Positions 22,427 through 30,208 of a DNA stretch of 42,166 bases are shown here, one piece after another; the stretch's first letter is position 1, and the number at the start of each line of letters is the position of its first letter. Source of the stretch: Muribaculaceae bacterium (lineage in GTDB: Bacteria > Bacteroidota > Bacteroidia > Bacteroidales > Muribaculaceae); the NCBI GenBank assembly GCA_017436845.1, contig JAFSCJ010000017.1, forward strand, positions 1 to 42,166, in the 5' to 3' direction. Position numbers and translations under genes: made by a program. Under the pieces are notes generated by a model. It saw nothing but the letters and a program-made list of their open reading frames with translations, searched no databases and was not told where the DNA came from.

Positions 22427-23596
22427 ATGAATAATTTTAGTTTTTATAGTCCAACGAAATATGTGTTTGGTCGAGGGAAGGAGTCTTTGACCGGGGAGTT
22501 AACTCAGTGGATGGGTAGCAAGAAGGTCTTGATTGTTTATGGTCAAGGCTCGGTTGTGCGTAGCGGCCTGCTCGCACGGGTAAAGTCTTCGCTTGATGCT
22601 GTAAATATAGAGTATGTAGAACTTGGTGGTGTTAATCCCAACCCTACAGATGATCGAGTGTATGAAGGTATTGACTTGTGTCGTCGTGAAAGCGTTGATG
22701 GTGTTGTCGCTGTAGGCGGTGGCAGTGCGATAGACACAGCTAAGGCTATTGCCGGAGGAGTGCCTTATGATGGAGATTTTTGGGATTTCTTTGCCGGAAA
22801 GGTGGTTATGCAAGAGGCATTGCCAGTGGGAGTTGTGCTGACTATCCCTGCTGCTGGTAGTGAGGGCTCGGGAAATTCAGTAATAACAAAAATCGATGGG
22901 TTACACAAAATCAGTTTGCGTACAGAGAGCGCACTACGCCCCAAATTTGCAGTAATGAATCCCGAACTGACTTTTACATTGCCTCCTTATCAGACCGCTA
23001 GTGGTATTGCCGATATGATGACTCACATCTATGAGCGTTATTTCTCAAATACTCCCGAAGTTGAGGTTACTGACCGAGTAGCTGAAGGTGTATTGAAAGC
23101 AATTATTACAGAAGCTCCCAAAGTAATGGCTGAGCCTGAAAACTATGATGCCCGTGCCAATATAATGTGGTGTGGAACGCTTGCTCACAATGGAGTGTGT
23201 GGTACCGGTCGTAAAGAAGATTGGGTATCGCATTTTATGGAGCATGAGTTGAGTGCGGTTTATGGTGTAACTCATGGCGCCGGTCTTGCTGTGATAGTTC
23301 CTGCGTGGTTGACATTTATGGTTGAGCATAATCCAGGAAAGGTCGCTCAATTTGCTCGCCGTGTGTGGGATGTTGTTGAAAATGATGATAAAAAAGCAGC
23401 TATTGAAGGGATCGAGAGATTAAAAGATTTCTATCGTTCAATAGGTATGCCTGTGACTTTAAAAGAACTCGGAATAGAAAACCCCGACATTGAGTTGCTT
23501 GTAAAGAAACTGCATGAAAACAAAGGAGAGGTGATAGGTGGCTATTATCGCCTATCAGCAAAGGAAACGACTGAAATTTATAAATTAGCGTTATAA
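22427..23596 (+). CDS. Iron-containing alcohol dehydrogenase (YqhD/BdhA-like)
   Basis: 389 residues, the typical length of group III metal-dependent alcohol dehydrogenases. An N-terminal Rossmann-like half holds VVAVGGGSAIDTAKAI for the NAD(P) diphosphate. The C-terminal helical half holds the metal ligands: GIADMMTHIYERYF supplies Asp and His, and HFMEHELSAVYGVTHGAGLAV supplies two further His. The opening (NFSFYSPTKYVFGRGKE) is like the butanol/aldehyde reductase branch (BdhA, YqhD), which usually prefers NADPH and clears aldehydes. The exact substrate is not readable from sequence. Its stop is one base from that of the converging transferase gene, with no room for a separate terminator. 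Confidence 0.92.
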   Translation: MNNFSFYSPTKYVFGRGKESLTGELTQWMGSKKVLIVYGQGSVVRSGLLARVKSSLDAVNIEYVELGGVNPNPTDDRVYEGIDLCRRESVDGVVAVGGGSAIDTAKAIAGGVPYDGDFWDFFAGKVVMQEALPVGVVLTIPAAGSEGSGNSVITKIDGLHKISLRTESALRPKFAVMNPELTFTLPPYQTASGIADMMTHIYERYFSNTPEVEVTDRVAEGVLKAIITEAPKVMAEPENYDARANIMWCGTLAHNGVCGTGRKEDWVSHFMEHELSAVYGVTHGAGLAVIVPAWLTFMVEHNPGKVAQFARRVWDVVENDDKKAAIEGIERLKDFYRSIGMPVTLKELGIENPDIELLVKKLHENKGEVIGGYYRLSAKETTEIYKLAL

Positions 23597-23597
23597 T

Positions 23598-24524
23598 TTA
23601 GATGATAAATGTGTGTTTAAGGGAAATCTCACAACCGAGGTTTTCCTTAAATTCACATAATCCGTAATTGGGAATTCCGTTTTCAGTAGAAGGTCCTATA
23701 TCAAGAATTGAAATGCCACAATTGTTGTAATGTTCAAAAACTTTATATGATAGGTAGTTCATTGGTCGCATTTCGCTATATCCGGGACTATCTCCCCAAT
23801 ATACGACTTGGGCAATTTCATCGGTTACATGAAACACTTGGGCGGCTGCAATATCTTCACCATTTTTAGTCATAACAAAAAAGTCGGCAGACACAACCTT
23901 TGTCGTTTTTATAACGTTTTCAAGAGACATGCGCAATGGGTAGTCATGGCTTTCTCGGTTGGCTTTGATTACATTATATGCACGAGTTATGTCCTCTTCT
24001 TTGCAAGAGTTGAGTTTAACAAATTCAAAATCATGAGTTAACGCATTGTGAAAATTTTTGCGAGCATTGCGAGATAGATATTTCTCATATTCTTTAACGC
24101 GAGAAAGGTCATAGTGGTAATTCAGGTCAACTATTGAAGGGAATACCCCTCCTCGCATTAACACATTGATTACCTTTGCATTAGCAGATGTGTTGTAGAT
24201 GGGAGGTGGTAAAGTGAGTTTTATGGACTTGTTTTTGCTTGCAGAATATTCTTTGAGTAGGGATAATGCTTGTTCAATATATTCGATTTTTGGCTCGTTG
24301 GTGAAATCAAATCCTCCAAATGGTGCTGAAAAAGGAGAGCAGAGCATCTCCTCGCGTTCGCCAAGGGTTATGCCGAGTCTCACTTTAGTGTCTTTAAATA
24401 ATAAATAATGAACATGTTCGCATTTGTCGGCGTTTAACTGTGTAAATGCGACATTATTATATATTTGAGAGTATTTGTTGAAAAATTCAGAATACTCGTT
24501 AGCCTTAACCTCTATAATTTCCAT
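23598..24524 (-). CDS. FemAB/GNAT-like transferase (BioF2/Acetyltransf_6 type)
   Basis: 308 residues, about the size of a protein with two GNAT-like folds. Family-like features are LSRNARKNFHNAL (near 148, resembling the LxxxxRxxx(R/K) segment of FemAB-like proteins), the TRAYNVIKANRESHDYPLR helix and IAAAQVFHVTDEIAQVVYWGDS. The closing segments are MNYLSYKVFEHYNNCGISILDIG and FKENLGCE. Such proteins move an acyl or aminoacyl group to an amine; classical Fem enzymes use aminoacyl-tRNA to build peptidoglycan cross-bridges. Donor and acceptor here are unknown. It is the last gene of an operon with tsaC and a B3/4 protein, starting 12 bases after tsaC. Confidence 0.72.
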   Translation of the reverse strand: MEIIEVKANEYSEFFNKYSQIYNNVAFTQLNADKCEHVHYLLFKDTKVRLGITLGEREEMLCSPFSAPFGGFDFTNEPKIEYIEQALSLLKEYSASKNKSIKLTLPPPIYNTSANAKVINVLMRGGVFPSIVDLNYHYDLSRVKEYEKYLSRNARKNFHNALTHDFEFVKLNSCKEEDITRAYNVIKANRESHDYPLRMSLENVIKTTKVVSADFFVMTKNGEDIAAAQVFHVTDEIAQVVYWGDSPGYSEMRPMNYLSYKVFEHYNNCGISILDIGPSTENGIPNYGLCEFKENLGCEISLKHTFII

Positions 24525-24536
24525 ACTCAGTTTATG

Positions 24537-25151
24537 CTATTGGTTTAAAACACCTTTCCCTTCTCTGATGATTTCAGGGGAAGAACTATCGGTACAATCT
24601 ATAACTGTTGAAGGAATGAGTTCGCCCATGCCTCCATCAATGATTATCTCGGCAACATCATTATATTTCATTGCTATGTATTCAGGCTCACATCCCTCTT
24701 CGGGAGTGTTCTCGTCCCATTTGATAGATGTCGTAAGTATCGGGTTTCCTAAATTTTCGGCAAGTTTTATTGCGATTTTGTTTTCCGGAATGCGCACGCC
24801 TACGGTTTTGCGACCTTTGAACACCTTTGGAAGTGTTGTTGATGCCGGTAAAATGAAAGTAAATGCTCCGGGAAGGTTATCCCTAAGTAATTGATATGCG
24901 CGGTTGTCGATGCGTGCATATTCCGACGCCTGTGAAATGCTACTGCAGATTATAGATAGGTTGGTCTTTTGTGGATTAATCTCCTTGATGCGGCAAATGC
25001 GTTCAATTGCATTATTGTTTAAAGCATCACAGCCCAAAGCATAAAGTGTATCAGTGGGGAAAATTATAATTTCTCCGTCTTGCAAACATTCTACTGCGCT
25101 ATCGATGTGTCGCTCGTTAATGTTGTTTTCGAAAACTTTGAGAATTTTCAT
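24537..25151 (-). CDS. tsaC: L-threonylcarbamoyladenylate synthase (YrdC/Sua5 family)
   Basis: 204 residues from the ATG at 25151. The frame extends 38 codons upstream, but that part overlaps the previous gene and lacks family similarity. The enzyme makes threonylcarbamoyl-AMP from threonine, bicarbonate and ATP, the first step of t6A37 formation in ANN-decoding tRNAs. Family features are GEIIIFPTDTLYALGCDA, the KTNLSIICSS strand, PGAFTFILPA, TVGVRIPENK and a late ALSTxID-like strand PSTVIDC. There is no separate Sua5 C-terminal domain. Its start overlaps the stop of the B3/4 gene (ATGA), implying coupled translation. Some organisms carry YciO-type relatives with unclear roles, so tsaC is the likely, not certain, name. 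Confidence 0.88.
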   Translation of the reverse strand: MKILKVFENNINERHIDSAVECLQDGEIIIFPTDTLYALGCDALNNNAIERICRIKEINPQKTNLSIICSSISQASEYARIDNRAYQLLRDNLPGAFTFILPASTTLPKVFKGRKTVGVRIPENKIAIKLAENLGNPILTTSIKWDENTPEEGCEPEYIAMKYNDVAEIIIDGGMGELIPSTVIDCTDSSSPEIIREGKGVLNQ

Positions 25152-25813
25152 GGTTGATAGTGGTTTATGATGATGTTCTGGGCGTTGCAATACTTTTTGA
25201 GAAGATTGCAAGAGAGGGCTATTGTTTCGTCGTGCGAGAGTTCTTCGCCATAAATGTTTATACACATTAATAGTCGTCGAGTCCCAATTGAAAGTTTTGT
25301 GCGCTCCACATCGCTTGTTGGCGTTCCTATGCCTCCGATATTATCGCGATAGATAGGTAAATTTTCAATGTTTAGTAACCCTCTTCCTATGGCATCAAAC
25401 TCTTCTCCTGCTCTGCCTGCGCCTAAACTCAAAATATCTCCATCGATTTTGTCGGCATCAAAACCTCCAATAGAGTAACCCGAGCGCATTGAAATGAGAT
25501 TTATAATGTCAACAAGGGTGTTTATGCGATATAGCTCCATCCCTTTTGCTGCACGTCGGCATAATGCTTCACTTGATGGTCGATAGCGATTAGGCTCTTT
25601 GCCGAGATTTTTGTAAGCTTGTCGAGTGGCTGCAATTCCAGGACGCTTGTTTATGTCAGAAACTTCATATAGCGATGAGATGCGTTTTGCTTCATCGGTT
25701 AGTTCGCGCCAAAACTCATCGGGAGTTTCACTGTTTATAACATCGGTCTCAATAGTAATTACATGCAGTTGAGGTGCGATTGATTTTATTATATCTTCAA
25801 TGATTATTTCCAT
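25148..25813 (-). CDS. B3/B4 domain protein (PheRS beta-like tRNA editing fold)
   Basis: 221 residues. Segments such as IAATRQAYKNLGKEPNRYRPSSEAL, NTLVDIINLISMRSGYSIGGFD and LSIGTRRLLMCINIYG match free-standing B3/B4 domain proteins. The fold is related to the editing module of phenylalanyl-tRNA synthetase beta chain, which removes mischarged tyrosine from tRNA-Phe. Whether free-standing versions edit tRNA is not settled. It is the first gene of a three-gene operon with tsaC and a FemAB-like transferase; the four-base overlap with tsaC suggests a shared tRNA-linked role. Its promoter lies immediately upstream with a very short leader. Confidence 0.85.
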   Translation of the reverse strand: MEIIIEDIIKSIAPQLHVITIETDVINSETPDEFWRELTDEAKRISSLYEVSDINKRPGIAATRQAYKNLGKEPNRYRPSSEALCRRAAKGMELYRINTLVDIINLISMRSGYSIGGFDADKIDGDILSLGAGRAGEEFDAIGRGLLNIENLPIYRDNIGGIGTPTSDVERTKLSIGTRRLLMCINIYGEELSHDETIALSCNLLKKYCNAQNIIINHYQP

Positions 25814-25827
25814 TTGTGGCTTTTCTG

Positions 25828-25857
25828 CAAATATAGTGAACTATTTTGGAAAACAAA
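25828..25857 (-). promoter_or_regulatory. Promoter of the B3/4-tsaC-transferase operon
   Basis: Minus strand: TTTG (25857-25854), 18-base spacer, TATATTTG (25835-25828). The leader before the ATG at 25813 would be only about ten bases. Confidence 0.6.
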
Positions 25858-26140
25858 TGTTATAACTGATACAAAAAAATAGAGACGTCTCACGACGTCT
25901 CTATTCCTTTAAACCTTTATCTTAATCTAATACTATGAAAAACACACATGCAAATGTATATATTATTTTTGAATTCCCAAATAAAAAATTAAAGAAAAAA
26001 CCTCAATCTTGATATTTTATAGTAAAATTGGTCAGATGGGCGGATATCAGACATGACGATTAGATAATTTTAACATTCCTATACTATAAATATTATAAAT
26101 GGGACATTTGGAGTTTTGTGTACATTCAAGTAATTATAAT
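25858..26140. other. Non-coding region upstream of nifJ
   Basis: The region between the B3/4 promoter and the nifJ promoter holds the hairpin element above. After it comes AT-rich sequence with no other recognised gene, tRNA or riboswitch. A short GC-richer patch lies near 26030-26060. Confidence 0.5.
25878..26012 (+). repeat. TCAC-loop hairpin plus conserved leader and tiny ORF, copy 1
   Basis: AATAGAGACGTC (25878-25889), loop TCAC, then the perfect complement 25894-25905. An A-run precedes the stem. The spacer begins AAACCTTTA (25911-25919), then AATCTAAT, then CTATGAAAAA, with an ATG at 25935 opening a 25-codon frame ending at 26012. The same arrangement recurs at 31899-31983 with a different stem sequence but the same loop. 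Function is not known to me; a structured leader RNA or a terminator with a re-initiating leader are candidates. Confidence 0.6.
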
Positions 26141-26172
26141 TTTGGCGAATAGCAGATAAATTAGTAATTTTG
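26141..26172 (+). promoter_or_regulatory. Promoter of nifJ
   Basis: TTTG (26141-26144), 20-base spacer, TAATTTTG (26165-26172), a full pattern match. Transcription from about 26178 leaves a leader near 97 bases before the ATG. Confidence 0.75.
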
Positions 26173-26274
26173 CAAGTTGAAATAAATTAGGAAATAATGT
26201 TGCGCATTTAGATGTACAACATCAGGTAATTAGATTGAAATATATAATAATCCTTATAAAATAGATTACAAATT

Positions 26275-29200
26275 ATGAGTAAAGAAAAGAAATTCTTGAC
26301 CTGTGATGGTAATCAAGCTGCTGCACATATTTCATATATGTTCTCCGAAGTAGCTTCTATTTATCCCATCACACCATCGTCAACAATGGCTGAATATGTT
26401 GATGAATGGGCAGCTGCAGGACGTAAAAACATTTTTGGCGAAACTGTATTAGTTCAAGAGATGCAATCAGAAGCCGGTGCAGCCGGAGCAGTTCACGGAT
26501 CGCTTCAAGCCGGTGCATTGACAACAACTTACACCGCATCTCAAGGTCTTCTTCTAATGATTCCAAACATGTATAAGATTGCAGGTGAATTGTTGCCATG
26601 TGTATTCCATGTGTCAGCTCGTACACTTGCTTCTCATGCATTGAGTATCTTTGGTGATCATCAAGATGTAATGTCAGTTCGTCAAACAGGATTTGCAATG
26701 CTTGCAGAAGGCTCGGTTCAAGAAGTAATGGATCTTGCCGGTGTAGCTCACTTGTCAACAATCAAGTCTCGTGTGCCTTTCGTTAACTTCTTCGATGGTT
26801 TCCGCACATCTCACGAAATCCAAAAGATAGAGATGCTTGAAAACGAAGACCTTGCTCCACTAGTAGATCAAAAAGCACTTTCAGAATTCCGCGCTCGCGC
26901 TTTGAATCCAGAAAAACCTGTAGCTCGTGGTATGGCTGAAAACGGCGACGTTTTCTTCCAACACCGTGAAGCTTGTAACGAATATTACAATGCAGTACCT
27001 GCGATTGTAGAAGATTATATGAACAAAATTTCTGAAATCACAGGTCGTAAATATGGTTTGTTTAACTACTATGGTGCTGAAGATGCTGACCGCGTAATCA
27101 TCGCAATGGGTTCAGTAACAGAGGCTGCTAAAGAAGCTATCGATTACATGATGGCTCAAGGCGAAAAAGTGGGTCTTGTTGCTGTTCACTTGTATCGTCC
27201 ATTCTCAGCTAAACACTTCCTTGCAGCAGTTCCTGCAACAGCTAAGCGTATTGCTGTTCTTGACCGCACAAAAGAACCAGGTGCAATAGGCGAGCCTCTT
27301 TACCTTGATGTAAAAGAATGTTTCTATGGTAAAGAAAATGCTCCTGTTATCGTTGGTGGACGTTATGGTCTTGCTTCAAAAGATACAACTCCTGCTCAAA
27401 TCATCTCTGTATTTGAAAACCTTGCACTTCCAGAGCCTAAAAATCAATTCACTCTTGGTATCGTAGATGATGTTACTTTCACATCTCTTCCATTGAAAGA
27501 AGAAATTGCACTTGGCGGTGAAGGTACATTCGAAGCTAAATTCTATGGACTTGGTGCTGATGGTACAGTAGGTGCAAACAAAAACTCTGTGAAAATCATC
27601 GGTGATAACACCAATAAATATTGTCAAGCTTACTTTGCTTACGACTCTAAGAAATCAGGTGGTTTCACATGTTCTCACCTTCGTTTTGGTGATGACCCAA
27701 TCCGTTCAACTTATTTGGTAAACACTCCTAACTTTGTTGCATGCCACGTTCAAGCTTACCTTCACATGTATGATGTAACTCGTGGTCTTCGCAATGGCGG
27801 TACTTTCCTTCTTAATACAATCTGGGAAGGCGAAGAATTGGCTAAGAACTTGCCAAATAAAGTAAAACGCTATTTTGCACAAAATAATATCACAGTATAT
27901 TATATGAACGCTACTAAGATCGCTCGTGAAATTGGTCTTGGTAACCGCACAAACACAATTCTTCAAAGTGCATTCTTCCGCATCACTGAAGTTATCCCTG
28001 TTGACCTTGCTGTAGAACAAATGAAGAAATTCATCGTTAAGAGCTATGGTAAGAAAGGTCAAGACATCGTTGACAAGAACTACGCTGCAGTAGATCGTGG
28101 TAACGAATATCAAAAACTTGCTATCGATCCAGCTTGGGCTAACCTTGCTGACGATGCAGTTGCTGCAAATAACGATCCTGCATTCATCAACGAAGTAGTT
28201 CGTCCTATCAATGCTCAAGATGGCGACTTGTTAAAAGTTTCTGCGTTCAAAGGTATTGAAGATGGAACATGGGCACAAGGTACAGCAAAATATGAAAAAC
28301 GTGGTGTAGCAGCATTTGTTCCACAATGGAATTCAGCAACATGTATCCAATGTAACAAGTGTGCTTACGTTTGTCCTCACGCTGCTATCCGTCCATTCGT
28401 TCTTGATGCTAACGAAATGGCAGCTGCTCCATTCGGTGAAGACCGCGCACTTAAAGCAATTGGCAAACAATTTGAAGGCATGAAGTTCATTCAAGCTGTT
28501 GACGTTATGGACTGTCTTGGTTGCGGTAACTGTGTTGACGTTTGTCCAGGCATGAAGGGAGTTAAGGCTCTTGAAATGAAGCCTCTTGAAACACAACTTG
28601 ATGTTCAAAAAGAATGGGATTACTGCGTTGAAAAAGTTGCATCTAAGCAAAAACTTGTTGACACTAAACTCAACGTTAAGAATAGCCAATTTGCAACTCC
28701 TTACTTTGAATTCTCAGGTGCTTGCTCTGGTTGTGGTGAAACTCCTTATGTTAAGCTTATCACTCAACTTTATGGCGACCGCGAAATGGTAGCTAATGCA
28801 ACAGGATGTAGCTCTATCTACTCTGGCTCAGTTCCTTCAACTCCTTATACTACTAATGAAAAAGGTCAAGGTCCTGCATGGGGTAACTCATTGTTTGAAG
28901 ACTTCTGCGAATTTGGTCTTGGTATGGTAATCGCAAATGAAAAGATGCGTGCACGCCTTGAAGGACTTGTAGCTGAAGCAGTAAATTGCCCATCTTGCAG
29001 CGACGAACTTAAAGCTCTATTCGCTGAATGGCTTGAAGTTAAAGAAGATGGCGAAAAGAGCCGCGAAGTAACAGACAAGATTCTTCCATTGGTAGCAGCT
29101 TGCAGTTGCGACACTTGCAAGAAAATCAACGAACTCAGCCACTATCTTGTGAAACGTTCACAATGGATCATTGGTGGTGACGGTGCTTCTTATGACATCG

Positions 29201-29835
29201 GTTTCGGTGGTCTTGACCACGTTCTTGCATCAGGCAAAAATGTAAATATCCTTGTTCTCGATACTGAGGTTTACTCTAACACCGGTGGTCAAGCATCTAA
29301 AGCTACTCCAGTAGGTGCTATCGCTAAGTTTGCTGCTGCAGGTAAACGCGTACGCAAAAAAGACCTTGGCTTGATTGCTTCAACTTACGGATATGTTTAT
29401 GCTGCACAAATCGCTATGGGTGCTGACCAAGCTCAAACACTCAAAGCTATCCGCGAAGCAGAAGCTTATGATGGACCATCAATCATCATCGCTTACGCTC
29501 CATGTATCAACCATGGTTTGAAAGCAGGTATGGGTAAATCACAACAAGAAGAAGCTCTTGCAGTAGCATGTGGTTACTGGCACTTGTGGCGTTACAACCC
29601 AGCACTCGAAGCTGAAGGTAAAAACCCATTCACTCTTGACAGCAAAGAACCTAACTGGGATGAATTTGAAAACTTCCTCAAAGGCGAAGTGCGTTATGCA
29701 TCAGTTATGAAACAATATCCTGCTGAAGCTGCTGAATTGTTTGCTGCTGCTAAGGAAAATGCACAATGGCGTTACAACAATTACCGCCGTCTTGCTCGTC
29801 AACAATGGGGCGTTGATCCTGATGCTGAAAAGTAA
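26275..29835 (+). CDS. nifJ: Pyruvate:ferredoxin (flavodoxin) oxidoreductase
   Basis: 1186 residues, the full single-chain homodimeric form. It oxidises pyruvate with CoA to acetyl-CoA and CO2, passing electrons to ferredoxin or flavodoxin; it is a key step of anaerobic energy metabolism in Bacteroidales. The N-terminal domain starts CDGNQAAAHISYMFSEVASIYPITPSS. Two ferredoxin-type 4Fe-4S motifs are visible: CIQCNKCAYVCPHAAIRP near residue 690 and CLGCGNCVDVCPG near 748. The TPP-binding GGDGASYDIGFGGLDH is near 966, with SNTGGQASKATPVGA following. More cysteines in CSGCGETPY and CSCDTCKK belong to the proximal cluster region. Codon use is strongly biased towards a few codons, unlike neighbouring genes, consistent with very high expression. 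It is transcribed alone. Confidence 0.97.
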   Translation: MSKEKKFLTCDGNQAAAHISYMFSEVASIYPITPSSTMAEYVDEWAAAGRKNIFGETVLVQEMQSEAGAAGAVHGSLQAGALTTTYTASQGLLLMIPNMYKIAGELLPCVFHVSARTLASHALSIFGDHQDVMSVRQTGFAMLAEGSVQEVMDLAGVAHLSTIKSRVPFVNFFDGFRTSHEIQKIEMLENEDLAPLVDQKALSEFRARALNPEKPVARGMAENGDVFFQHREACNEYYNAVPAIVEDYMNKISEITGRKYGLFNYYGAEDADRVIIAMGSVTEAAKEAIDYMMAQGEKVGLVAVHLYRPFSAKHFLAAVPATAKRIAVLDRTKEPGAIGEPLYLDVKECFYGKENAPVIVGGRYGLASKDTTPAQIISVFENLALPEPKNQFTLGIVDDVTFTSLPLKEEIALGGEGTFEAKFYGLGADGTVGANKNSVKIIGDNTNKYCQAYFAYDSKKSGGFTCSHLRFGDDPIRSTYLVNTPNFVACHVQAYLHMYDVTRGLRNGGTFLLNTIWEGEELAKNLPNKVKRYFAQNNITVYYMNATKIAREIGLGNRTNTILQSAFFRITEVIPVDLAVEQMKKFIVKSYGKKGQDIVDKNYAAVDRGNEYQKLAIDPAWANLADDAVAANNDPAFINEVVRPINAQDGDLLKVSAFKGIEDGTWAQGTAKYEKRGVAAFVPQWNSATCIQCNKCAYVCPHAAIRPFVLDANEMAAAPFGEDRALKAIGKQFEGMKFIQAVDVMDCLGCGNCVDVCPGMKGVKALEMKPLETQLDVQKEWDYCVEKVASKQKLVDTKLNVKNSQFATPYFEFSGACSGCGETPYVKLITQLYGDREMVANATGCSSIYSGSVPSTPYTTNEKGQGPAWGNSLFEDFCEFGLGMVIANEKMRARLEGLVAEAVNCPSCSDELKALFAEWLEVKEDGEKSREVTDKILPLVAACSCDTCKKINELSHYLVKRSQWIIGGDGASYDIGFGGLDHVLASGKNVNILVLDTEVYSNTGGQASKATPVGAIAKFAAAGKRVRKKDLGLIASTYGYVYAAQIAMGADQAQTLKAIREAEAYDGPSIIIAYAPCINHGLKAGMGKSQQEEALAVACGYWHLWRYNPALEAEGKNPFTLDSKEPNWDEFENFLKGEVRYASVMKQYPAEAAELFAAAKENAQWRYNNYRRLARQQWGVDPDAEK

Positions 29836-29860
29836 GAAATCAGAAATAAAACTATAACCG

Positions 29861-29897
29861 ACAGAGGGTGTATCGCTTGATATGCCCTCTGTTTTTT
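29861..29897 (+). terminator. Rho-independent terminator of nifJ
   Basis: ACAGAGGG (29861-29868) pairs with CCCTCTGT (29885-29892), with an inner TATC-gctt-GATA stem, then a T-run. Confidence 0.85.
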
Positions 29898-29922
29898 TGT
29901 GCCTCATTCCCCTTTTGATGGT

Positions 29923-29979
29923 TATACCCCTCAGTCACTTCGTGACAGCCCCCCTACATTAGTGGGGCAGTTCTTTTTT
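29923..29979 (+). repeat. Intergenic repeat modules A and B, copy 1
   Basis: TATACCCCTCAGTCAC (29923-29938) recurs exactly at 31731-31746. Here it continues into a small hairpin (GTCAC-ttc-GTGAC, 29934-29946). Next, GCCCC (29948-29952) pairs with GGGGC (29964-29968) around an inner CTA/TAG stem, followed by TTCTTTTTT, so it could act as a terminator. TTAGTGGGGCAGTTC (29959-29973) recurs exactly at 31842-31856. Confidence 0.65.
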
Positions 29980-29993
29980 GCTGTTAATCAATT

Positions 29994-30057
29994 AGATATG
30001 GTTTATAGCGCTCTCCCTGGGGTAGGGAGAGTACGGCAAAGCCGGGAGAGGGTACGA
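29994..30057 (+). repeat. 64-base intergenic repeat C, copy 1
   Basis: It starts AGATATGG and ends GAGAGGGTACGA; 56 of 64 bases match copy 2 at 31538-31601 in ungapped alignment by eye. Internally CTCTCCCT can pair with AGGGAGAG, or CTCTCCC with the later GGGAGAG. A short frame through it (ALPGVGRVRQSRERVR) also exists in copy 2, but I regard that as a by-product of the repeat. Confidence 0.7.
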
Positions 30058-30111
30058 AAAGCTGTATCGAATATTATTCGGGAAAATTAAGGTATTGTGT
30101 AAATAAATTAG

Positions 30112-30119
30112 TACTTTTG
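30112..30119 (+). promoter_or_regulatory. -7 box of the leucine-rich-repeat protein gene
   Basis: TACTTTTG, about 90 bases before the ATG at 30209. A TTG occurs at 30095-30097, too close for the normal 19-21-base spacer, so only the -7 element is supported. The stretch 29836-30208 holds no gene. Confidence 0.5.
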
Positions 30120-30208
30120 TAGCAATCTCATGCGAGATAAAGAGTTAGTTGCATGAGCTACATATTATTGAGCATATTTCGGGCATTAACAAAAAGCATT
30201 ATGTAATT

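Noticed and set aside
25152..25265. 38-codon N-terminal extension of the tsaC frame
   Set aside because: It is the antiparallel-free overlap with the B3/4 gene in another frame; the YrdC fold begins after the ATG at 25151, which has an ATGA overlap typical of coupled genes.
29994..30057. CRISPR repeat
   Set aside because: Only two distant copies 1.5 kb apart, no regular spacing and no cas genes; it is a dispersed intergenic repeat.
29899..30090. 63-codon plus-strand frame through repeat C
   Set aside because: It shares its peptide with the frame at 31458-31718 only because both cross the same non-coding repeat; no signal, promoter or family features.
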